DNA of 64,000 nt from assembly GCA_964019055.1 (NCBI GenBank), contig OZ025208.1, positions 800,001 through 864,000 of the forward strand, in the 5' to 3' direction. Shown here piece by piece: positions 9,160 through 21,577 of the stretch; the first letter of the stretch is position 1; every line of letters begins with the position of its first letter. The notes beneath the pieces are model-generated. The model did no database searches. It had not been told where the DNA came from and saw only the letters and a list, made by a program, of their open reading frames with translations. A program made the translations under genes and the position numbers. Origin of the DNA: Anthopleura xanthogrammica. Lineage: Eukaryota > Cnidaria > Anthozoa > Actiniaria > Actiniidae.

Positions 9160-10405
9160 CCACTACCACCACTATCACTATCACCATTACCAGCATACCA
9201 CTATCACTATCACTATCACTATCACTATCACTATCACTATCACTATCACTATCACTATCACTATCACTATCACTATCACTATCACTATCACTATCACTAT
9301 CACTATCACTATCACTATCACGATCACGATCACGATCACTATCACCACCACCTCTATCACTATCACTATCACCATCACCAGCATACCACTATCACCACCA
9401 CTATCACTATCACCATCACCAGCATACCACTATCACCACCACTATCACCATCACCATCACTATCACCATCACCAGCATACCACTATCACCACCACTATCA
9501 CTATCACCAGCATACCACTATCACCACCACTATCACTATCACCATCACTATCACCATCACCAGCATACCACTATCACCACCACTATAACTATCACTATCA
9601 CCATCACCAGCATACCACTATCACCACCACTATCACTATCACCATCACCAGCACTATCACCAGCATACCACTATCACCACCACTATCACTATCACCATCA
9701 CCAGCACTATCACTATCACCATCACCATCACCAGCACTATCACCACCACTATCACCATTACCAGCATACCACTATCACTATCACCATCACCAGCATACCA
9801 CTATCACCAGCATACCACTATCACTATCACTACCACTATCACCATCACCAGCATACCACTATCACCAGCATACCACTATCACCATCACCATACCCCCACC
9901 ACCACCATCACTATCACTATCACCGTACCCCCACCATCACCACCACTATCACTATCACCATACCCCCACCACCACCATCACCACCACTATCACTATCACC
10001 ATACCCCCACCAACACCATCACCACCACTATCACTATCACCATACCCCCACCATCTCCATCTCCATCATGAGTCATCATTATCACCACTACCACCACCAT
10101 CTCCATCTCTATCATGAGTCATCATTATCACCACTACCACCACCACCATCTCCATCTCCATCATGAGTCATCATTATCACTAGCACCACCACCATCTCCA
10201 TCTCCATCTCCATCATGAGTCATCATTATCACCACTACCACCACCATCTCCATCTCCATCTCCATCATGAGTCATCATTATCACCACTACCACCACCACC
10301 ACCACCACCATCTCCATCTCCATCATGAGTCATCATTATCACTAGCACCACCACTATTGTGAGTCATTATTATCACCATCACCACCACTATCACCATCAC
10401 CATTA
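9160..10405. repeat. 1.2 kb ATCACT / CACCAT microsatellite block
   Basis: It begins with about 130 bp of near-pure ATCACT hexamers (9205-9330). It then grades into interrupted CACCAT/CACTAT/CAGCATACC higher-order repeats. The reading frames that run through it on + encode only His-Tyr-Thr-Ile or Ser-Leu runs and are artefacts of the hexamer. Confidence 0.95.
10040..10350. repeat. Minisatellite nested in the microsatellite
   Basis: About six imperfect copies of a 45-70 bp unit built on TCCATCATGAGTCATCATTA followed by TCACCACTACCACCACC. The copies differ in the number of CCATCT and CCACCA triplets. Confidence 0.8.
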
Positions 10406-11030
10406 TGATGGACTAGGTGATGGACTCAACCAGCACAAGAAAATAAGGGTACTAGAGGCCCTATTTATAAAAGAAGAAAAAACCATGTTTGAATGAGCAG
10501 GCACGGTCAACTCCCTTGACACTATTAAACTAGTAAAATTTGCATTCGTGATCTCAATATTCAAACTATGATGATGGTTGTCGAATGACAACTGAAATAT
10601 TTAAAAAAACATGAGTAAATGGCTTGTCATTTTATCTTCAATTTTCATTCTAAAAAAATATGTATAAATAAGAAAATACAAATGGTAAACACACAAAATA
10701 GAAATAGAAAAAACTAAATGAACACAGAAAATAGTTAAATAAATACAATAGAAAAGAAATGTTTATAAATAGAATATCACTGAGTAATATTGATTACTGA
10801 CCTCAATGTGAGAATTGATGACATTTTGTTTTTGCAAAATAATTTTTAAAAAGTAACCAACAATAATATTTCCCATGAACCCTTCTGTAAAAACCTCAAT
10901 GAGCAATTCAACCCTTAGAACACGAGGGTGAGAGGTTTGAATGGCTAATTTAAGATTCATTGGAACTGAAACATTGGAAAATTTGCCAAGCATTAAAATA
11001 AGAGGCAAACGGCAATGTGTTGATTCATTG
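10406..11030. other. Intergenic, no gene recognised
   Basis: AT-rich sequence between the microsatellite and the tandem repeat downstream of the F-box gene. No supported coding region. Confidence 0.5.
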
Positions 11031-11273
11031 TTCTCTACTAGTGGGCTATCACTAATAGACCTATAGTAGCATAGCCAATCAGAATACAAGATTGGTAATA
11101 GACCACTAGTGTGTTTGATATACTAATATAGAATAGTTCTCTACTAGTGGGCTATCACTAATAGAGCTATAGTAGCATAGCCAATCAGAATACAAGATTG
11201 GTAATAGACCACTAGTGTGTTTGATATACTAATATAGATTAGTTCTCTACTAGCAGGCTATCACTAAAAGATA
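11031..11273. repeat. 106 bp tandem repeat, 2.3 copies
   Basis: Copies start at 11031, 11137 and 11243 (the last is partial) with TTCTCTACTAG. Copies 1 and 2 differ at only a few positions. Each copy also holds an imperfect inverted pair (CTACTAGTGGGCTAT and ATAGACCACTAGTG), so the unit may itself be a duplicated MITE. It lies within 20 bp of the stop codon of the F-box gene and is probably in its 3' UTR or flank. Confidence 0.8.
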
Positions 11274-11290
11274 TTCCACTGTAGCAGTAC

Positions 11291-13078
11291 TCAGAGAATT
11301 AAAGCTGACATATGAAGGATAAAGCTTTCAGCCAATTTGCCATTCCTTGTTGCCTTGGAAACCCTTACAGCATCACAGGAAGAGCGATACTGCAAAACCA
11401 TGTTTTGTAATTGTTCTCCTTGAGGACACATAACATCTGGTTCACACATTTGACTGATGTTTAACTGACTTAGATATTTACAACATTCTACAATTATTCT
11501 TGTACATTCTTTAGTTACACTCCAACAGCCAATCAAATCCAAGTATGTCAGATGACGGCAATTCCGTCCAAGTAATACAATGGAGTCATCTGTGAGATGA
11601 ATGCTGGATTGAGAGCCTCGGTATGATATGTCTAAGTTTTGCAGTTCATGGCAGTTTAGTGCAATATACTTTATGCCAGTGGAAGTTATCCTGTGGCAGC
11701 CTGCCAAGCTGATGAAGGTAAGATCATGACACAACCAAGTTATGTACTTTAAACATTCATCAGTTATCTTCGTACAGTATGATAAATCTATATGTCTTAG
11801 GGGTAAAAAGGCTGTTGTACTGCATCTAAAATCAAGGTTTGACATATACGAACAAACTTGCATATCTAGATGACAAAGTTTCATGCAATTTTGTGCAATG
11901 CTATTGATGCTGATGCTAGTAATTCGCAAGCATTCTGTCACTTTAAGACTCTTCAAATTCTTACAGTGAGCAGCCACTACAAGCATTGACACATCTGATA
12001 TTGCAAGACACCCGCTGATATTTAAATGGCTTAGGTTTGGACAGCTGGTTGCAATAGCACCAATGCCAACATCCGTAACTCCCTGACACCACTTCACATT
12101 AAGATCTTCAAGCTTAGTGCACAGGTTTGCAACAGTATGTATCGCCACATCTGTGATATTCCCCATTGGTTTAGGAAGCTCGCAACCTGCAACACACAGA
12201 AATCGCAGGTTGGGGCAATGTTTTGCAATGCTCTCAATTGCAATATCGGTAACACACTGGCATGCCATGACGTTAACATGTTCTAACAGGGGACAAAATT
12301 CAGTCAGGACTATAATACCAGAGTCATTCAACCCAGGACAATGTGAAACGTCGAGGACTTTCAATCTCGAGCACCTGTTTGAAAGGGAATATAACATAGT
12401 ATTTGTAAGATCCAGGCAGTTTGGCAAGCCAAGCTCTTGAAGGCTTAAACTGACATTCCCATTAGGGACTCTGAAGATGTCTTCCGATAAAAACGAAGCA
12501 TTTTCACAGTGAAAAATGTTTACTTTACTTGACATCAAAGAACGACTCAACTCAGGCGATATTTCAAAGGTGTTTTCATATTCTTCGTCTTGTTCTTCAT
12601 GAAATATTCTAATTTCCTCCAATTCTGGGCACTTTGTTATAAACTCACTAACAGTTGCAGATGTAATACTTTGTCTATCGTGATAAGATATCGTAAAAGA
12701 TTTCAGATTTCGACAAGAACTTGAAATTTTCTCCAGCCCAAAGTCACTCACTTTACACTCGTGAACTTTGAGTATTCGTAATGTTGGGCAGTTCTCTGCT
12801 ATGACCTCTAAACAGCTGTCATCCACCAATGGACAGTAGCTTAAATCTACTTCTTTCACATTAGTACACCATGAAAATATGTTTTTTAGCACCTCAATGT
12901 TCAATCTTTTGTTGTTTGGGAAAGAAATTGTCCTCCAAAGACTAGAGTCTGTGGCCAAATCTCTCCATCTTCTGCAGATCAATCGCACCCTACACAAATT
13001 GTACAACCTTTGCGAAGATAAGAGAGAGAAAATAGCTAGTAGAACTGTGTCTGGTAGCTCGTTTATCTGGATTGACAT
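11291..13078 (-). CDS. F-box/leucine-rich-repeat protein (FBXL family)
   Basis: A single-exon 595 aa protein, predicted to be the substrate-recognition subunit of an SCF (SKP1-CUL1-F-box) ubiquitin ligase. The F-box occupies about residues 4-50 (INELPDTVLLAIFSLLSSQ...CRRWRDLA...LWRTI) and begins almost at the start Met. The rest is a solenoid of some 16 cysteine-type LRRs with the recurring pattern L-x-x-L-x-V/I-x-x-C-x-x-V/I-TD-x-x-I (e.g. VKWCQGVTDVGIGAIATSCP). It resembles the FBXL2/FBXL20/FBXL7/AMN1 group. No one-to-one orthologue is assigned. It has no introns, no frameshifts and a normal length for the family. Confidence 0.88.
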   Translation of the reverse strand: MSIQINELPDTVLLAIFSLLSSQRLYNLCRVRLICRRWRDLATDSSLWRTISFPNNKRLNIEVLKNIFSWCTNVKEVDLSYCPLVDDSCLEVIAENCPTLRILKVHECKVSDFGLEKISSSCRNLKSFTISYHDRQSITSATVSEFITKCPELEEIRIFHEEQDEEYENTFEISPELSRSLMSSKVNIFHCENASFLSEDIFRVPNGNVSLSLQELGLPNCLDLTNTMLYSLSNRCSRLKVLDVSHCPGLNDSGIIVLTEFCPLLEHVNVMACQCVTDIAIESIAKHCPNLRFLCVAGCELPKPMGNITDVAIHTVANLCTKLEDLNVKWCQGVTDVGIGAIATSCPNLSHLNISGCLAISDVSMLVVAAHCKNLKSLKVTECLRITSISINSIAQNCMKLCHLDMQVCSYMSNLDFRCSTTAFLPLRHIDLSYCTKITDECLKYITWLCHDLTFISLAGCHRITSTGIKYIALNCHELQNLDISYRGSQSSIHLTDDSIVLLGRNCRHLTYLDLIGCWSVTKECTRIIVECCKYLSQLNISQMCEPDVMCPQGEQLQNMVLQYRSSCDAVRVSKATRNGKLAESFILHMSALIL

Positions 13079-13471
13079 CTTTCTTCAATATATTTTTCGT
13101 TATTTTTGTCAAAAAAAACTTTCAACCGCAGCCGCCATTTTGTTTGATGCCCTTGGCAACACAGCCTAACCCTACCCCACAGAGTCAAAACCTTGTAAAC
13201 CACAGGGAACCCAAGTATATCTTCACTTCTCAAATAGTGTCTTTAATATTTGTTGAGGAAAAACTTTGGGGAAAAAAACAAACAAAAAACGAGAAATTCA
13301 AAAACATAATAGTATAAAAGGCTCCGTTCACGACAAACAGCATAATTGTTTATAAACTTTAGATTAATTAGATTAAATGGTATTCTTAATCATGTTTTAA
13401 AATTATCAGCTTCATACCTCTGGCTTCATACTTTGCAACTCATTGTGTAAGTTATTTCATCTTTCTATCAG

Positions 13472-13671
13472 TCTGGTATTTATCCATCAGATTGGAAACT
13501 TGCTAAAGTTACCCCAATTTTCAAGACAGGTGAACCTTGTTGGGATCATTACGTATACGATCACCTGGTTCGTCCATGTTCTTCATGAAAAACTATAGAC
13601 CAATTTCTGTTATAACCTCAATGTCTCTTATTTTCGAAAAAATTATTTGCAGTCAGGTGCAAGACTATTTT
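13472..13671 (+). pseudogene. LINE reverse-transcriptase N-terminal fragment
   Basis: Two frames give consecutive pieces of a non-LTR reverse transcriptase: SGIYPSDWKLAKVTPIFKTG and NYRPISV...IFEKIICSQVQDYF. These match the WK-A-VTPIFK and NYRPISVL motifs. The frame shifts between them across an unrelated ~50 bp stretch (13540-13588). It is a dead fragment. The catalytic YADD region is absent here. Confidence 0.75.
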
Positions 13672-13814
13672 GCGTGGCGTGCCTCCCCCCGATCGCCATT
13701 TTTTGGCACCCACCCCTAAATGTGTTTAGTATGACCCAAGGAACATATGTGCCAAGTTTGGTGCTTGTACTCAAAAGTGCACGATCTTTGCTATTTTTGT
13801 CGCTAACACACCTG

Positions 13815-14135
13815 ACTATTTATATTCATCCATCCATCCATCCATTCATCCATCCATCCATCCATCCATCCACCCATCCACCCATCCATCCATCCATCCA
13901 TCCATCCACCCATTCATGAATCCATCCATCCACCCATTCATTCATCCATCCATCCATCCATCCATCCATCCACCCATTCATCTATCCATCCATTCATCTA
14001 TCCATCCATCCATCCATCCATCCATCCACCCATTCATCTATCCATTCATCCATCCATCCATCCACCCATCCATCCATCCACCCATTCATCTATCCATTCA
14101 TTCATTCATCCATCCATTCATCCATCCATCCATCG
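13815..14135. repeat. (CATC)n tetranucleotide microsatellite
   Basis: About 320 bp of CATC/CATT/CACC tetramers following the LINE fragment. Reading frames through it encode only His-Pro-Ser-Ile runs. Confidence 0.95.
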
Positions 14136-14429
14136 ACCATCCATTGTTATTATTATTATTTTTATCATTTATCTTGTGCTCATCGAATATATATAGCCAT
14201 CATGTTACGTGTTCATCGTATGTATATAACCATCATGTCAGCTATGGACACTGCATCTGTACAAATAGAGAATTTTAGAGTTAGAATAATATACTAAGAT
14301 CGGTTGCGATGCAGTGTATCTTTCTCCTTGTAATATTGGTTAGTAATAAGAGACGATCAGCGTGGATTTCTTTTTTTTATCTGATATGAAGAAGCTTATG
14401 ATTTCGTGCAATTTTTTATCTACACTAAC

Positions 14430-17400
14430 CTGTGGGGGTCCAGTTCACGCGAGTGCTGGTTGGAGAGTACAGTATTGAGAATGTAGGCTTCATGCGGTTT
14501 TCCCAGGAGCAGGGTCCTGGAGTCAGTTCTATAAGTGCCATCCATCCCCAATCATTTGGACAGTAATTGTAAAAACTGTTTATGTGAAAGCTTCGCCTTA
14601 CATCAGCCTTGATTACACCAAATATGGAAAAGAAATTGACAGGCTGGGAATGTATGTCTGTCCAGGGACTTGTTAGAAGACGATCACGAGAAAACCAGTT
14701 GGTCTTGTCAGATCCTGTGGCGTTGAATACCAAACGAACAACCTCTGCCTTGTTCTTGTATAACGACAATCGAACCTATAAGAATTACCAATAAGAACTT
14801 ATGAACAGTTGGAAATACCAGGGAGGTGGGAGGGAAATACCAACCTTGGAAATACCTCCCTGGAAATACCAACCTTGACCTCTTTGTTTACCAGCTCTTT
14901 CATCAAGTGACTTTTGTTCCCGCCTTTTGTAACAGTTGATAAGAAACAGTATAGATAGTACAGTACCTGTGTTGAATTGAACGCCTGCCAGTGTTCTATG
15001 ATTCTGTTCTTGTAGTGCTGTCTGGACGAGCTGTTTATGGGTAAAGCTGACGACGAGGATTCTAGAAGAGAGTTGGACAGCCATAATACTGAGGGACCTT
15101 TTTGTTGTAGTGGTACACCACTTACAGCCTTGAAAATCATCGTCCAACCTGAATCATCTAACAAAAACGTCTGTCAGCAAAATGCTTCTCTATTGCCTGT
15201 TATATTTAAGGGTTCACTTTACCTTCTCCGTTGCCATGGTCACAGTATACGTCAATCTTGTTTTCGTCAGAGGTGATGATTTCGTAGATACCGCTGTTCG
15301 TGTAGCCAGCGGCAAATCTTTGCGCGCAGCTGCGAAAATCTGATGAACACAAACTTAAGTCAGTGAATGTATCCTTAGAGGAAGCCTGCATGCAGCCCGA
15401 CTTTAGCTCTAAACCAAGAGTTTAAAGACAGTCTAGTCTCAGTAAAAGGGATCTACTGCATTATTGCGGTCAAACGTTCAGCATAAAAAGGCATTTAGCA
15501 GTAAGTAAATTCAACCAAATAATTCTGTATTTATGCATACCTTCCTCGTCGCAATTTCGACCTTTTAAGCCAGACTTACACATGCATTTGTACGTGTCCT
15601 CGAAATAGTTGGCAATGCAAGTACCGCCATGCTGACAAGGAAAGTCTAAACAGGGCGTCTAGAAAATAATAAGCCATTATTCAAAAACGTTTTTGTTTTG
15701 GACCAATTAATGACGGAATATTTGCCAATATTTGTATATAGCTAATTCAATTAACGGTGTCCCTGAAAAAAGCCTTAAGCCTAAAGCTTTGAGAGCGGAA
15801 TCATGAAATATATTTTACTGTGGCATTATTACAATAAGAAACTCGCTGTATGCTTGCAAATTCTACGACTTGGACATATATTCCTTAATTCTTAGATAGC
15901 CTACAGTGAAGTTTCTTGGTAGACAAATGATAAATGATAGTCTTTGAGCTTTAGGCTTTTTAAGCGACAACGTTAATCTGAGATTTCGGAGGGCAGCCAA
16001 GCGCGGTCAAATCAGCATAGTGCAAAGGAATCCGATGTTGTGCTAAACTGGAGACAATGGAAATCCCAGAGCACCAAATCATCGAAAACTATTACATCTT
16101 TGCGATATTTACTCAAAATTGTGTTATTTTAGGCAGCCTTAGAAGTTATCAATGAGCATGAAGTTTGGGGAAAGTGTTGTGCATTGATCAGTTGTAGTCC
16201 TGAAAAGACTCCAAGAAAAAAAATCGTTGAGTTTTCGCATGATCGTAGTTTTCGTGAATTTGTCTGTAAAATGACCGCGTGAAAAGTAAACATTGCATTA
16301 TCTTGAATCATATATTTTCCGTTTTGGCGAGATCGCGTTACTGGATTACCTTCTAATTTTTCAATGAAGTATTAGGGACATATCATATTAAAATGAGCGA
16401 TGTTTTTTGTAAATAGAAACCTCAGAAGTAACAATTTTGGGTACGGGAAATCCATTGTTTAATTTTCACATAAATTATACTCTTCATTTCGAAATCCCGA
16501 AATATTTCCAAATTCGTCTTATAGATTTTGATGAAACGGCGCCCAGAGGAAGAAACACACTCAAGGTATAGGCAGAATAAAGCATTTCCCTAGAAAATGC
16601 GGTTAAGGGATAAAATTCGATTCCGAGTAAAAACAGGTATGACGTCATTACCACGTGATATGCAATCCGATCTCCTCGAAAAATATATCATTTTGTAGCT
16701 TAGTCTATATGTAACATATGTGTTCTAGTGGATATGAAATTGGAATCAATCTCTTTAGGCATATGAGGTTCAAAGTTGGAAGGTGCGCATGCAAAATTAT
16801 TGGGTCGAGTCACCTTAATTTGTCTAAACATTCTAAAACTTGCTAAACTTAATAATTTTAGTGTGATCTTTCATGCGATGGAGTTTTTAAATAAGATTAA
16901 TATTTCTACACTCGTTCTCATTATTTTCCTCAAACTCGGCATTCGAACGGGTAGTACATATGGCTCAGATTAACTTTGTCGCTTAAAAAGCCTAAATACT
17001 GACTGATAAGCAGGTGCATTGGCTTTTGTTTAAAAAACAGATCCTAAAAATAAGAGAGAATGTGGCGGTATGGTTCAACTTGCAAGATTCCATGCCCTTC
17101 GTTGGTGTACCGCTTATAGCATCATGCGTACTATGTACACGCGTTCATAGTATATATTGTCGGCTGTATCGGCTATATTTATATTCGGCTGCGTCAAGAA
17201 GCTTATCTTACATCGTTCGTTCTTATTCTCCTTCTCTCCTTTCAGTTTTATTCACTTTTCTTCACTGCCTTTCGCCTTTATTGGTGTTTGGATCAACTAC
17301 ATGCCAGCTTTTTTCTTTTTTCTTAACTTTGCTTCGAATACAGTTTATATCCTCTAAATCTAAGTTATTGTTCACTAACCTTGATGCTGTAATGGACGAA

Positions 17401-17739
17401 GTCTTGAACTGGACTCACAAAACTTGACGAGGCTTTGTATATATCCTTTGGGAGAAGTTCACACAAGAACACGCCTTTTAGAACTTCTTTTGTACCGAAA
17501 TTGGCTGACCAACAATTTGGGTTCGCAGCACAATCAAGAAGACACTGCTTATAAGTTTTGACGGCCTCAGCGAGGGTTGGTGTAACATTGAGCTTACTCA
17601 ACGGATGCTTCCTGAAAATAGCATGACCTTCTCCTGCTCCTCGACGCAGAGACTTTGGATTTTTCTTTGCTTTGCAATAGACGATTTCAATAGCAAGAAA
17701 AATGCCAAAAATTAACCGAAAGGCAGCAATTTTTTTCAT
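14430..17739 (-). CDS. Secreted PAN-EGF-fibrinogen-like protein (3' end missing)
   Basis: Five exons join in frame: 17739-17380, 15658-15541, 15339-15223, 15148-14967 and 14775-14430, about 374 codons. Exon 1 (phase 0 end) holds a signal peptide (MKKIAAFRLIFGIFLAIEIV) and a PAN/apple-like domain (KQCLLDCAANPNCWSANFG...CELLPKDIY). Exon 2 is one EGF-like domain (TPCLDFPCQHGGTCI...CMCKSG...NCDE). Exons 3-5 encode a fibrinogen-like N-terminal motif (RSCAQRFAAGYTNSGIYEI, then VYCDHGNGEGWTMIFKAVSG). They continue into a domain that is not a canonical fibrinogen C-terminal domain and that I recall from cnidarian extracellular or skeletal-matrix proteins (tentative). The last exon ends at a donor (CACAG|GTTAGTG) in phase 1, so at least one more exon is needed. 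None was recognised before the microsatellite at 14135. The product is extracellular; its function is unknown. Confidence 0.75.
15950..16996. mobile_element. 1047 bp TIR element inside the PAN-EGF gene intron 1
   Basis: Termini 15950-15982 and 16964-16996 are 33 bp inverted repeats with a single mismatch. The repeat begins TTTAGGCTTTTTAAGCGACA. The interior has no credible transposase, so this is a non-autonomous element in the intron between exons 1 and 2 of the minus-strand PAN-EGF gene. Confidence 0.65.
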
Positions 17740-17782
17740 TTCTTAAATAATGCCCTGACGACTACGATTGTAGCTACGAAAT

Positions 17783-18407
17783 AATAGCGCAGCGCGGCTA
17801 TTACGTCACGGATATATGCCCCCTGTCGTGACTCAGACAAGAGTCACATACTGATTCTCTGTAAATTACAGGACGTTTTCATCAAATTTCGCTCGTAAAT
17901 CGCGAAATTGGCCACAAATTTACTCAAAATTCCAATAATATTGCGTAAATTATTGATCTGATGTGATTGATTAAGGTTTTATGAACTACCAAACGACTGG
18001 AAACTTTCTACATACCATAGAGGTAGACTCAGACACAGCAATTACTCGATTTCATCTCACTCTCCCCTAATGGTGCTAAACCTTAGGTTTAAGGCAATAA
18101 GTTCAAATAATGGTCAGTGACCGAATCCCGTAGACCGATACTCCAGAAAATATATGAAGATTTTCACGGTATCTTAAATTAAATTGACATTTCACCTAAT
18201 ACCAGTATTTAGTGCTGTGCATATCTCTTTAGATATCTTTCGGTTTATGGGGATTTGTTGGAAAAAACGTTGATAAAATGTAAAAAATACAGAGTTGAGC
18301 TCTAATCTCCCATACATTTACTGTAAATTTGGAGCTTTGTTTGTCTGAGTCATGCGGTGGGTCCAATAGTGTGACGTCTATTTTTAGTAAGGCCGCGCTG
18401 CGCTATT
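17783..18407. mobile_element. 625 bp foldback element upstream of the PAN-EGF gene
   Basis: AATAGCGCAGCGCGGC at 17783-17798 is repeated in reverse complement at 18392-18407. A second inverted pair (TGACTCAGACAA) sits inside, near 17829-17840 and 18340-18351. It lies 44 bp upstream of the start codon at 17739 and may contribute promoter or 5' UTR sequence. Confidence 0.55.
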
Positions 18408-18779
18408 CACTTGAAAAGTTGTCTAAACTTGATAGATGATGAACGTTGTTTGTTGTTGACCGCTGCACCTAAAATGAAGTTTGCGAAAACCGGCGTAGGT
18501 GATCAAATTAACATCGTTCATAATTTATGAAAGTTGTCAATTTGCATTTTTTTTTTTGGGCAATTGGTATGTCTCATGAATAGATCCTTTTCGAATATGG
18601 TGACGAAGACGTCAAACGAGGCAATGGCCGTCTTATCGATGGTCGGAGAACCTTTTAATCAATTAAAATCAGCAATCCACTTGAAAATATCTGTTTACAC
18701 GAACTCTGAAGAGTCAAAACAACAAGGTTTCATTCACAACATCCAGGACATCCCAGGATCTATCCTCGTTTAGCGATAG

Positions 18780-21577
<2,798 letters not shown>

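Noticed and set aside
9041..10166. Long + strand reading frames (over 330 codons) rich in His/Tyr/Thr/Ile or Ser/Leu
   Set aside because: They are translations of the ATCACT/CACCAT microsatellite; the hexamer has no stop in these frames.
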